DNA of 45,994 nt. Origin: Methanobacteriota archaeon (lineage in GTDB: Archaea > Halobacteriota > Methanomicrobia > Methanomicrobiales > Methanoculleaceae). Position 1 is the stretch's first letter, and the number at the start of each line of letters is the position of its first letter. Below are positions 17,103 through 24,676 of the stretch, one piece after another. The DNA lies in the NCBI GenBank assembly GCA_023393455.1, contig JAEWLJ010000021.1:1-45994 (forward strand). Direction: 5' to 3'. The notes under the pieces were generated by a model, which made no database searches, was not told where the DNA came from, and worked only from the letters and a program-made list of their open reading frames with translations. The position numbers were made by a program, and so were the translations under genes.

Positions 17103-18066
17103 CGCTGTCGTCATCCCCACCCTGATCGCGGTCGGGATCGTCGCCTACATGCTCTATCGCGTATGGGACGACCTCCTGCTGACGCTCGAACACGCCGTGG
17201 TACCCTTTCTCTTTGCCGCCGTCGGGATCTGCGTCACGGCCTGGGTTCTGCGAGGGTATCGCTACCAGTTCATCCTGCAGGGACTCGACGTCAGGAAGAG
17301 CCTCTGGTTCTCGACCGCCTGCATCTTCATCTCCCAGACGGCCAACCTCATCGTTCCCGCACGTCTCGGCGACCTTGTGCGGATGCTCATCCTCAAGCAC
17401 GAGGACGACGCCACCTACTCACAGGGGTTCTCGTCCCTCGTCGTCGAGCGTGTCTTCGATATCCTCATGATTGCAGTCCTCGGCGCCGTCGCGCTCCCGT
17501 TCGTCCTCGCCGTTCTCGATGTTCCTGACTGGTTCGTCACGGTCATCATCGTCCCCCTCGCCGCAGGAGGCATCTTCTTCGCCGTGCTTCTCTGGTCGGG
17601 CAGGATGAAGTCCAAGAACCAGATCGTCGTTACCATCCAGAGGATGCTCGACGAAGTGAAGCGGGCCTCCCTCAATCCCCGGGCTCTCGTTACGCTCAGC
17701 GGCTCATCGCTCCTCATATGGCTCGTCGACGTGCTGGTCTGCTACGCGGTCGTCCTGATGTTCCAGGTCTCGGTACCCTTCGGCATCGTCATCCTCGCGA
17801 TCGTCATCGGCAACCTCGTCAAGGCAGTGCCGGTCACCCCGGGAGGGGTGGGGACCTACGAACTCGCGCTCGCGCTGACCTTCGGGCTCGCAGGAACGCC
17901 CGCGGCCACGGCGACGTTGATCGCGGTCGTCGACCACCTGATCAAGAACCTGGTCACCCTCATCGGGGGCATCGGGTCGATCTATTACTTCGGAGACTGG
18001 TCGATGGACCTCTTAAAGAAGGCTTTTTCCAGGGAGATCGAGAAGGAGGAGACATTTGGCGATTGA
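17086..18066 (+). CDS. Lysylphosphatidylglycerol synthase-type TM (UPF0104) family protein
   Basis: A 326-residue membrane protein with about eight helices. PVTPGGVGTYELALALTFGLAG near the C-terminus is the family's PGG-G-E signature. UPF0104 is the transmembrane half of the lysyl-PG synthase/flippase family; in archaea stand-alone copies commonly sit with glycosyltransferases and may flip glycolipids. The ATG at 17086 overlaps the end of the GT2 gene by 17 bases and has GGTGG about 8 bases upstream. It overlaps the next gene by 11 bases. No aminoacyl-transfer domain is present, so lipid lysinylation is not expected. Confidence 0.85.
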   Translation: MWKKVSAVVIPTLIAVGIVAYMLYRVWDDLLLTLEHAVVPFLFAAVGICVTAWVLRGYRYQFILQGLDVRKSLWFSTACIFISQTANLIVPARLGDLVRMLILKHEDDATYSQGFSSLVVERVFDILMIAVLGAVALPFVLAVLDVPDWFVTVIIVPLAAGGIFFAVLLWSGRMKSKNQIVVTIQRMLDEVKRASLNPRALVTLSGSSLLIWLVDVLVCYAVVLMFQVSVPFGIVILAIVIGNLVKAVPVTPGGVGTYELALALTFGLAGTPAATATLIAVVDHLIKNLVTLIGGIGSIYYFGDWSMDLLKKAFSREIEKEETFGD

Positions 18067-20056
18067 GTTCGCCGTCCCCGTGCTGCTCTGGCTCGTGGTC
18101 GTCAAGGTGCTCCATCTCGCCGTCTGGCCGGCGCTCGACCGCACCCTCGGCAGCCTCGCGGCGGCCGCCGCATACCCGGCATCGGTCCTCCTCTTCACGC
18201 TCGGCACGTGGTACCTGGGGCTTTCGGGTCTCCCGATCGTCCTCGCCCTTCTCCCGTTCGTGGCCGGAGTAGCGTATGCAGGGTCACGACAGTTCTTCAC
18301 GAGGGAGCGGCTGCGGTCGGCGCTCACCTGGGACCTCGCCTTCCTGCTCCCCTTCCTCTTCATGCTCGAGGTGCGCTGGATCAACCCAACCATCTCCTAC
18401 GCCGAGAAGTTCATGGACCACGCCATCCTCGCCTCGATCATGCGGGTGCCCACCATCCCGCCGCTTGACCCCTGGTACGCGGGGGGGACGCTGGACGTCT
18501 ATTACTACCTCGGCTACTGGACGGGCGGGGCGCTCGGGCTTGTATCCGGCGTGCCTTCGACGGTCACGTTCAACCTCATCCTCCCGACGGTGCTCGGCCT
18601 CTCCGTCGTCTCGCTCTACGCCCTCGGACACCTCCTCCTCGACCGTCACCGGTGGCTCCCGGTGGTTGCGCTCTTCCTCCCGAACCCTTCAGCCTTCTAT
18701 CACATCCTCATCGGGGACGCCTGGTTCGACGTCCTCTGGGGAAGCACCAGGACAATCACAAACACTATCAACGAGTACCCCATCTTCTCGATGCTCTGGG
18801 GCGACGTGCACCCGCACGTCATGAGTTTCTTCAACCAGGGGTTCCTGCTCTTTCTCCTGGTCTTCGCTTACCTGCGGTGGGGAGAACTCTCCATGCGGGG
18901 GAGGGCAATCCTCTGCGGACTTGCCGCTCTCTCCCTCGGGTCGATGCCCGGGTTCAACTCCTGGGACGTGCTGGTCTACGCCCCGGTCACGCTGGTCTTC
19001 GGCCTCCTCGTATGGTGGCGCTACAGAGAACTCCGGCTGGACGGCCTGAAATCCTGGATGGTGCTTGCAACGGTGCCGCCGCTTGCGATCCTGGCGTATC
19101 TTCCGTTCTACCTGCAGCTCAACAGCCCCGGCGTCGCGGGAGTCGCAATTGTTCCCACGCCCTCCGCACCGGCGGAGTTTCTCCTGGTCCACGGGTTCTT
19201 CCTCGCGGTGCTGATCGTTTACTGCCTTCCCGATATCAGGAAGCGCCCCTACCTCCTCCTCGCCGCGGTGCCGTTCGTGCTCGCCGGCTACCCGGCCGCG
19301 GCCATCGCCGCCGTCCCGCTGGTCTACCTTCTCGCCCGCCGCCGGTTCTCGGCCACAGACACGCTCGCCATCCTCGGGCTCGCGATCATCCTCGTCACCG
19401 AACTCATCTATCTCGTGGACAACATGGGAGAGACCTACTTCCGGATGAACACGGTCTTCAAGTTCTATCTTCCCGCGTGGTTCCTGATGGGGACGGCAAG
19501 CCTCGCTGTCCTCGGGGAATGGCTCCGGGACGCCGGGATCGACCGGCACATCTCCGCCCGGATGGAGAAGGCGCTCCCGGTCCTGGCCGCCGCGCTCCTC
19601 CTCGTCGCGCCCTTCGCGATCAACGTCGATTTCGGCTACGGGAGCCATACCCTCGACGGAGCAGCATACCTCGAAGGTTCGCACCCCTCCGATGCAGTAG
19701 CGATCGCGTTCCTCCGGGATCTCCCCGGCGACCACGTCATCGTCGAGGCGGAGGGCGGCGACTACACCTACTATTCAAGGGTCTCCTCATTCACCGGTAT
19801 CCCGACCATCATTGGGATGCCCTTCCACGAGTACATGTGGCGGGCCGACGAAGGCCGTACCGGTGAGCGGAGCGCCGATGTGCGGGCGATATACGAGCAG
19901 CCCACACGGACCGTCGACCTTGCGCGGGCGTACAACGCCACCCTGCTCTACGTGGGTGCGGCAGAGCGCGAACGCTACACCGTCTCGATCCCCACAGATG
20001 CGCTCGAACTCATTTATGACAGAGATGGGGTCCAGATCTACCGGATCCCCTCGTGA
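18056..20056 (+). CDS. DUF2298 membrane protein (TIGR03662-type)
   Basis: A 666-residue, highly hydrophobic protein of the DUF2298 family. EKFMDHAILASIMR and PPLDPWYAGGTLDVYYYLGY are the hallmark motifs of the first extracellular loops; NEYPIFSMLWGDVHPHVMS is another. About 12-14 helices precede a soluble C-terminal tail. It starts at TTG (18056) with GGAGGAG upstream and overlaps the UPF0104 gene by 11 bases. DUF2298 and the Agl23-like TIGR03663 proteins are regularly found in the same archaeal genomes and neighbourhoods; both look like GT-C transferases. The substrate is unknown. Confidence 0.88.
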   Translation: MAIEFAVPVLLWLVVVKVLHLAVWPALDRTLGSLAAAAAYPASVLLFTLGTWYLGLSGLPIVLALLPFVAGVAYAGSRQFFTRERLRSALTWDLAFLLPFLFMLEVRWINPTISYAEKFMDHAILASIMRVPTIPPLDPWYAGGTLDVYYYLGYWTGGALGLVSGVPSTVTFNLILPTVLGLSVVSLYALGHLLLDRHRWLPVVALFLPNPSAFYHILIGDAWFDVLWGSTRTITNTINEYPIFSMLWGDVHPHVMSFFNQGFLLFLLVFAYLRWGELSMRGRAILCGLAALSLGSMPGFNSWDVLVYAPVTLVFGLLVWWRYRELRLDGLKSWMVLATVPPLAILAYLPFYLQLNSPGVAGVAIVPTPSAPAEFLLVHGFFLAVLIVYCLPDIRKRPYLLLAAVPFVLAGYPAAAIAAVPLVYLLARRRFSATDTLAILGLAIILVTELIYLVDNMGETYFRMNTVFKFYLPAWFLMGTASLAVLGEWLRDAGIDRHISARMEKALPVLAAALLLVAPFAINVDFGYGSHTLDGAAYLEGSHPSDAVAIAFLRDLPGDHVIVEAEGGDYTYYSRVSSFTGIPTIIGMPFHEYMWRADEGRTGERSADVRAIYEQPTRTVDLARAYNATLLYVGAAERERYTVSIPTDALELIYDRDGVQIYRIPS

Positions 20057-20134
20057 TCCACGTGCGGCTACGTCCATGCGGGCCGGCGCGAAAACTGCGG
20101 AACTCTACTCCCTCCCCGGAGGGAAAATGACAAA

Positions 20135-20143
20135 CATTTATCC
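20135..20143 (+). promoter_or_regulatory. TATA box of the rpl7ae operon
   Basis: CATTTATCC lies about 100 bases before the L7Ae ATG and predicts a leader of about 75 bases. A GC palindrome (TCCCTCC-CC-GGAGGGA, 20109-20124) sits just upstream of this TATA box. Confidence 0.45.
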
Positions 20144-20163
20144 CTCCTCCTATTGACCTAATA

Positions 20164-20238
20164 GAGCGCATTCGATCAGCTACGCTACTGATGAATGATG
20201 ACGGAGCAGCAGAGGGCTGCCCCCGAAAGAGGTGAGTT
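20164..20238 (+). promoter_or_regulatory. L7Ae mRNA leader with two box C-like UGAUGA motifs
   Basis: The predicted leader contains TGATGA at 20189-20194 and again at 20196-20201, followed by a GCAGC-loop-GCTGC hairpin (20206-20220) and CCCCGAAAGAGGTGAG. L7Ae binds kink-turns whose strand is UGAUGA (box C), and some archaeal L7Ae proteins bind their own leader. A matching CUGA strand is not clear, so autoregulation is only a suggestion. Confidence 0.3.
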
Positions 20239-20607
20239 ATGGCAAAGGCATACGTAAAATTCGAGATTCCCGAAGAGATCCAGAATAAGGCCCTTGAAGC
20301 CCTTGAGATCGCAAGAGATACCGGCAAGGTGAAGAAGGGGTCGAACGAGGCAACAAAAGCAGTTGAGCGCAACATTGCCCAGTTGGTTCTCATCGGTTCA
20401 GACGTTGAGCCAGAAGAAATTGTGATGCATCTGCCGCCGCTCTGCGAGGAGAAGCAGATCCCGTTCGTCTATATCAGCAAGCAGAACGACATCGGCTCTG
20501 CAAGCGGCCTCGAGGTCGGCTCGGCAGCCGCCGCGATCGTCAAGTCCGGCAAGGCAAAGGACCTCGTCGATGAGATCGCGAAGCAGATTGCTGCACTGAG
20601 AGCGTGA
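20239..20607 (+). CDS. rpl7ae: 50S ribosomal protein L7Ae
   Basis: A 122-residue protein that binds kink-turn RNA in 23S rRNA, box C/D and H/ACA guide RNAs and RNase P. KKGSNEATKAVERNIAQLVLIGSDVEPEEIVMHLP is the signature L7Ae RNA-binding core. The ATG follows AGAGGTGAG. S28e follows 10 bases later and L24e and Ndk complete the conserved archaeal cluster. Length is standard. Confidence 0.97.
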   Translation: MAKAYVKFEIPEEIQNKALEALEIARDTGKVKKGSNEATKAVERNIAQLVLIGSDVEPEEIVMHLPPLCEEKQIPFVYISKQNDIGSASGLEVGSAAAAIVKSGKAKDLVDEIAKQIAALRA

Positions 20608-20617
20608 GGGGTAAATT

Positions 20618-20827
20618 ATGGCAAACGACGGAACGCCCGCAGAAGTTATCGAGATCATCGGCATGACCGGGATGCATGGCGAAGCCCAGCAGGTAAAGTG
20701 CCGGGTTCTCGACGGCCCGAACAAGGGGCGGATCATCACCCGCAACACGGTGGGCCCGATCAGGGAAGGAGACATCCTTTCGCTGCTCGAGACCGAGCGT
20801 GAGGCGAAGAAACTCTCGAGGCGGTAA
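20618..20827 (+). CDS. rps28e: 30S ribosomal protein S28e
   Basis: A 69-residue archaeal/eukaryotic-type small subunit protein, an OB-fold protein near the mRNA exit region. GMTGMHGEAQQVKCRVLDG and the C-terminal REGDILSLLETEREAKKL are typical. It lies between L7Ae and L24e with 10- and 2-base gaps, with GAGGGG before the ATG. Confidence 0.95.
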   Translation: MANDGTPAEVIEIIGMTGMHGEAQQVKCRVLDGPNKGRIITRNTVGPIREGDILSLLETEREAKKLSRR

Positions 20828-20829
20828 CC

Positions 20830-21021
20830 ATGGTCGACAAGTACGTCTGTACTTTCTGTGGAGAGGCTCTGGAGCCCGGAACCGGTAAGATGTTCGTCAA
20901 GAAAGACGGGACCATCTACTACTTCTGCAGCACCAAGTGCCAGAACAACTACCGGCTCGGCCGAGTGCCGCGCCGCGTCGAGTGGACCGCAGCGGGACGC
21001 AAGGCCCGCGGCAAAGAGTGA
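20830..21021 (+). CDS. rpl24e: 50S ribosomal protein L24e
   Basis: A 63-residue zinc-ribbon ribosomal protein. The metal ligands CTFC (residues 6-9) and CSTKC (about 32-36) are intact, with GKMFVKKDGTIYYF between them. It begins 2 bases after S28e and is followed 5 bases later by ndk. The length is standard for archaea. Confidence 0.95.
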   Translation: MVDKYVCTFCGEALEPGTGKMFVKKDGTIYYFCSTKCQNNYRLGRVPRRVEWTAAGRKARGKE

Positions 21022-21026
21022 TCCCG

Positions 21027-21476
21027 ATGGATCGCACCTTTGTGATGGTCAAGCCCGACGGCGTCCAGCGCGGACTCGTCGGGGAGATCGTCTCCCGTTT
21101 CGAGGCGAGGGGCCTCAAACTCGTCGGGGCGAAACTCGAGATCCTCCCCGAGGAGCGGGTCATCGAGCAGTACCGTGAACACAAGGAGAAGCCCTTCTTC
21201 CCCGGCCTTAAGGCCTACATCATGAACGGACCCTGCTTCCTGATGGCCTGGGAGGGGAAGGGTGCCGCCGCGATCGTCCGCATGATGGTCGGCGCCACCA
21301 ACCCCGCAGAGGCTGCACCGGGCTCTATCCGTGGCGACTTCGCGCTCGATATCGGGCGGAACGTGATCCACGCATCCGACTCCCCCGAGAGCGCCGCCCG
21401 CGAACTCGGCATCCACTTCGCACCGGGCGAACTGGCTGGTTACTCCCGGATCGACGAGCCCGTTCTCTACGAGTGA
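21027..21476 (+). CDS. ndk: Nucleoside diphosphate kinase
   Basis: A 149-residue enzyme that transfers phosphate from ATP to other nucleoside diphosphates through a phosphohistidine. The catalytic His115 is in NVIHASDS, preceded by SIRGDFALDIGRN; VKPDGVQRGLVGE is the N-terminal signature. The open frame runs upstream into L24e, but family members start MDRTFVMVKPD, so the ATG at 21027 is chosen. It is the last gene of the L7Ae cluster and is followed by a hairpin and T-run terminator. In many euryarchaea infB follows ndk; here it does not. Confidence 0.96.
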   Translation: MDRTFVMVKPDGVQRGLVGEIVSRFEARGLKLVGAKLEILPEERVIEQYREHKEKPFFPGLKAYIMNGPCFLMAWEGKGAAAIVRMMVGATNPAEAAPGSIRGDFALDIGRNVIHASDSPESAARELGIHFAPGELAGYSRIDEPVLYE

Positions 21477-21485
21477 ACGGCGAAA

Positions 21486-21516
21486 CCGCCGGGTTCCGGC
21501 GGAACCGATTCTTTTT
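21486..21516 (+). terminator. Hairpin plus T-run after ndk
   Basis: A 7-bp perfect stem (CCGCCGG/CCGGCGG, loop GTT, 21486-21502) is followed by TTCTTTTTCTT about 10 bases after the ndk stop. The T-run at 21512-21516 alone would be enough for archaeal termination. Confidence 0.6.
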
Positions 21517-21703
21517 CTTGAATGTTTTGTTGCGGAGCGGTGCGCGGGGATTTTGCTTCCTCGCGAAGCGCAGGATGTAGTGCAGACCTTCGGCTGCGCA
21601 GCGCGGGGTTACTGGAGTTGTGTATGAAACAAAGGGATTTGCACTGATAATCACTATATAGGGAAGAGTTTTGGGGTGAGTTGCGGCAACGCGGTCAATA
21701 CGA

Positions 21704-21960
21704 GAAAAGCCTGGTGCAGTGGACCGTGGGGATATCGCCACGCACTGCCCCCGCCCCTCAGGGGCGGGGGAGGAGGCCGAAGGGCGGGCAGGGTGGGGTT
21801 ACAGGTATGGTTTTAGAAGGGGAGACAGGTGAGGGGGATGCTCCCCCCTCCCCGCGAGCCGCCACCCCCAATGGCGATATCCCCTTGAAATCCGTGCCAG
21901 ATGCAACCAAAGAAAATCGTCAGGTACGCAGCCCCCACGGTCCACGGCACCAGGCTTTTT
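21704..21960. repeat. Outer inverted arms around repeat copy 2
   Basis: The left arm (21704-21731, GAAAAGCCTGGTGCAGTGGA then CCGTGGGG) is mirrored by a right arm at 21932-21960 that reads CCCCACGGTCCACGGCACCA then GGCTTTTT; the two differ at about two positions. The left arm abuts the 157-bp core; about 48 bases separate the core from the right arm. The structure is thus a palindrome within a palindrome of about 257 bases. Confidence 0.7.
21728..21884. repeat. Palindrome-bounded repeat element, copy 2
   Basis: Perfect 13-bp terminal inverted repeats GGGGATATCGCCA (21728-21740) and TGGCGATATCCCC (21872-21884) bound a 157-bp core. A perfect 10-bp GC hairpin lies at 21748-21770; its stem equals that of copy 1 while the loop changes from TTT to TCA. 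GGAGGAGGCCGA and CGGGCAGGGTGGGG are shared with copy 1. No open frame or target-site duplication is visible. Confidence 0.8.
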
Positions 21961-22191
21961 CCACGTTGTGACTGTTCTTGTATCCCTCCTCTTCATGCCC
22001 ACTTGCATTTGCGACATGACGACCACAAGTCTCGGTCGCCAGCGAAGACCCCGCACAGGAATAACCCCGCACCACCGCCCCCCTTCGCCGGAAAAATCCT
22101 TCACAAAAGGGAGTTTTGGAAGCAACGAATAGGCCTTCCCCCCCCCAAACCACAAGTGCTAATATCGAACCTCCCGAATATCAGACCGTAA

Positions 22192-22863
22192 ATGGTGGAT
22201 CTCCTGAGTTTTGCGTTGCTGAGCTTCTCTTCGATCCTCATCGTAGTGAACCCGCTCGCAGCCACCCTGATCTTCGTCTCCCTCACCGGCACGATGGACC
22301 CGGCAGCCAAGCTCAAGGTCGCCCGCGACGCAACCCGCTTCGCCCTGGTCTCCCTGCTGCTCTTCACCTTTGCAGGCGGCTGGATCCTGCAACTCTTCGG
22401 CATCTCCATCGAGGCGTTCCGCATCGCAGGCGGCGTCCTCCTCTTCGGCATAGGCATGGACATGATCTACGCCAAGACTTCCCGGACGAAGATGACGGCT
22501 ACCGAGAAGTATGAAGGGCAGGACGCGGACGACATTGCCGTCATGCCGCTCGCAATCCCGATGATAGCAGGGCCCGGCGCCATCACCTCTGTGATCGTGC
22601 TGATGAACGAGGCGATGGCCACAAACGATGCGATGGGCATGGACTTCGCCGCACTCGCCATCGTGCCGCTCGCGGCCATTACGGCCATCGGGCTCACCTA
22701 CTACATGATGCAGAATGCCGACGTCATCGTCCGGCGCATCGGCCAGCGCGAGTACCGCGCCGCCAACCGGCTGATGGGGATGCTCCTCGTCGCAATCGCA
22801 GTCCAGTTCATCCTCATCGGCATCAAAACCGCCTTCCCCATACTCACCGGAGGTACTGCATGA
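22192..22863 (+). CDS. MarC family integral membrane protein
   Basis: A 223-residue protein with six predicted helices of the MarC (UPF0056) family. PLAATLIFVSLTG at the N-terminus and PLAIPMIAGPGAITSVIVLM in the second half are the family signatures. MarC was once linked to multiple antibiotic resistance, but that was withdrawn; transport of small solutes is only presumed. A TATA-like CTAATATC (about 22159-22166) places the transcript start close to the ATG. Its stop overlaps the next gene as ATGA, so it heads a three-gene coupled set. Confidence 0.9.
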   Translation: MVDLLSFALLSFSSILIVVNPLAATLIFVSLTGTMDPAAKLKVARDATRFALVSLLLFTFAGGWILQLFGISIEAFRIAGGVLLFGIGMDMIYAKTSRTKMTATEKYEGQDADDIAVMPLAIPMIAGPGAITSVIVLMNEAMATNDAMGMDFAALAIVPLAAITAIGLTYYMMQNADVIVRRIGQREYRAANRLMGMLLVAIAVQFILIGIKTAFPILTGGTA

Positions 22864-23066
22864 CCCATGATCTTACACTTCCCGGAGCCGCCCTGATCAG
22901 CACCTGCATCATTGCAGGCGGGATCCTGATCGCGGCGCAGATGTTCGCTGTCGTTATCCCGTTCGCCCCGTACGTCATGGTGACGCTCGCCGTTCTCATC
23001 GTCATCGGTGCCGCCATGCTCATATTCTCCGACAAGGGCCGGGAGATCAACCCGTCTCAAGAATGA
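22860..23066 (+). CDS. Small two-helix membrane protein (hypothetical)
   Basis: A 68-residue protein of two hydrophobic helices (about 10-30 and 36-57) with a short charged C-terminus (FSDKGREINPSQE). I do not recognise it. It overlaps the marC stop by 4 bases and the nitrilase start by 4 bases, so translation of all three is coupled. The tight overlaps and lack of frame disruption support it as real. It may be an accessory subunit of MarC, by context only. Confidence 0.75.
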   Translation: MTHDLTLPGAALISTCIIAGGILIAAQMFAVVIPFAPYVMVTLAVLIVIGAAMLIFSDKGREINPSQE

Positions 23067-23860
23067 CGAAGATAACGCTTGCTCAGGTTGCGGGCGGTCG
23101 TGGCCGCCCTTTTGAGAGGCTTGAGGTGGCCGACCGGATGGCCGGGGAGGCGAGAGCTGCGGGAGCATCCCTCATCTGTTTTCCCGAGCAGTTCGTGGCC
23201 GGATGGATCCCAAAAGTCCCCTCAGGCTCCGGCGAGCCCCTGAACGGCCCGCTCACGGCTGCGTTTTCACGGATAGCAGAGAAGAACGATATCGCGGTCG
23301 CCGGATCGATCGTCGAAGCGGGGCGAGAGGGACGTCCGAAAAACACCGTCGTGGTGCTCGGTGAAGACGGGAAGTTCCTCGCTACCTACGCGAAGATCCA
23401 TCTCTTCTCCCCCGACGGGGAGGACCGGCACTACACCGCAGGCGATCAGATCGCCACGTTCAGCGTCGACGGGACGAAGTTCGGGATTGCCGTCTGCTAC
23501 GATCTGCGGTTCCCGGAACTCTTCCGCATCTACGCTCTCGCCGGCGCGGAGTGCATGCTGGTCCCGGCGGCATGGCCCTGCACCCGGCTCTCTCACTGGG
23601 AGACCCTGATCAGGGCACGGGCTCTCGAGAACCGCTACTACGTGGCCGGGATCAACACGGCCGGCCGGCCGGGCGCGCCCTGGTGCGGGGGATCGCTTGC
23701 CGCCGATCCGGACGGCACCGTCATCGGCCGGTGCGAGGCCGGAGAAGAGGCCCTCACCGTAGAGGTCGATCCTGCGGCGGTTTATGATGCCCGGTCCAGC
23801 ATCCCTTCACTTTCAGACCGCAGAAGTGACCTTTATCCCCGGCTGCTCTCTAAATTTTAG
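23063..23860 (+). CDS. Carbon-nitrogen hydrolase (nitrilase superfamily, omega-amidase-like)
   Basis: A 265-residue cytoplasmic amidase-type enzyme. The catalytic triad is visible: Glu42 in FPEQF, Lys111 in YAKIHLFSP, and Cys145 in VCYDLRFPELFR. RARALENRYYVAGINTAG is the typical dimer/active-site segment. It resembles Nit2-like omega-amidases, which hydrolyse alpha-keto acid amides, but the substrate cannot be fixed from sequence. The start overlaps the small membrane gene by 4 bases; DUF457 follows after 9 bases. Confidence 0.92.
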   Translation: MTKITLAQVAGGRGRPFERLEVADRMAGEARAAGASLICFPEQFVAGWIPKVPSGSGEPLNGPLTAAFSRIAEKNDIAVAGSIVEAGREGRPKNTVVVLGEDGKFLATYAKIHLFSPDGEDRHYTAGDQIATFSVDGTKFGIAVCYDLRFPELFRIYALAGAECMLVPAAWPCTRLSHWETLIRARALENRYYVAGINTAGRPGAPWCGGSLAADPDGTVIGRCEAGEEALTVEVDPAAVYDARSSIPSLSDRRSDLYPRLLSKF

Positions 23861-23869
23861 AGATTTCCG

Positions 23870-24613
23870 ATGCGGGGTAACCAGCATGTATCGCTCAGTC
23901 TCGCCACGACAGCGCTCCTCCTCGCTCCCGGGGCCACCCTCATCGACCCGGCCGCGATCGCCGTCATCTTCTTCGGCGTCTTCGTAGGATCGCTTGCCCC
24001 GGACGCAGACGCCGTCGATGCAGCGATATTCAACGGCAGAATTGCCGGCGCGAAAGGAAAGAGGGGGCAGGTCGTAAACGGTTTTGCCGTGGTGCTCCCG
24101 GTCTTTGGCTATACCATCAGGTACCTCATCTACTACCCGCTCTCCCTCGTCTTCATGCTCCTCCTCCGGAAGAGTTACCGGCACAGGCACCGCGGGCTGC
24201 TCCACTCGTTCTCGGGCGTCGCGCTGACATCCCTCGTTCTCTCAGGATACCTGGCCCTCATCCTCGCCTGGCTCGGGGGTTCCCTCGCGCTCCTCCCGGT
24301 TTTCGGGTGCGCGTTCTTTGCAGGGTGCATCCTCCACCTCATCGAGGACACCTGCACCCCGGCCGGGGTCGCCTGGCTCTACCCCTTCTCCAGGCGGCGA
24401 GTGGCCGGCCGTGTCCGGGCCGAAGGACTCCTTGAGGTGCGTCCTGCAGCCTTCACCATCGCGCTCATCATAGCAGCGGCAGGGTTCGCCGTCGCGCCGT
24501 TCGTGACCACCATGCCGGTCCGGGAACTCGGATGCCTCGCGCTCATCGCCGTTCCCGCCCTGTGGCTCCTCTTCATGCTCGTCTCCCGCGTCCGGCCCGA
24601 GCGGCGGTGGTGA
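23870..24613 (+). CDS. YdjM/DUF457 family membrane-bound metal-dependent hydrolase-like protein
   Basis: A 247-residue protein with about five or six helices and the DUF457 pattern of conserved acids and histidines: LAPDADAVDAAIF (about 40-52), YRHRHRGLLHSFSG (about 103-116) and HLIEDTCTPAGVAWLYPF (about 156-173). These sit at membrane interfaces and probably bind metal. The E. coli homologue is YdjM; no reaction is established. It lies 9 bases after the nitrilase, so it likely ends the same operon. Confidence 0.85.
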   Translation: MRGNQHVSLSLATTALLLAPGATLIDPAAIAVIFFGVFVGSLAPDADAVDAAIFNGRIAGAKGKRGQVVNGFAVVLPVFGYTIRYLIYYPLSLVFMLLLRKSYRHRHRGLLHSFSGVALTSLVLSGYLALILAWLGGSLALLPVFGCAFFAGCILHLIEDTCTPAGVAWLYPFSRRRVAGRVRAEGLLEVRPAAFTIALIIAAAGFAVAPFVTTMPVRELGCLALIAVPALWLLFMLVSRVRPERRW

Positions 24614-24676
24614 GACGAACCTTCTCTCGAACCGATAGAGCATATCTATACGTATCCGCGCGATCAACGATTTTCT

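Larger units (their letters stand above)
21517..22157. other. Gene-free stretch holding repeat copy 2
   Basis: About 640 bases between the ndk terminator and the marC promoter. It holds the palindrome-bounded element (21728-21884), its outer inverted arms (21704-21731 and 21932-21960), and a TATA-like ACTATATAGG near 21651-21660 with no gene after it. No convincing coding frame is seen. Confidence 0.6.

Noticed and set aside
18652..19866. Second plus-strand frame of 404 codons inside DUF2298
   Set aside because: Out of frame within a clear membrane protein; Arg/Pro-rich and without domains.
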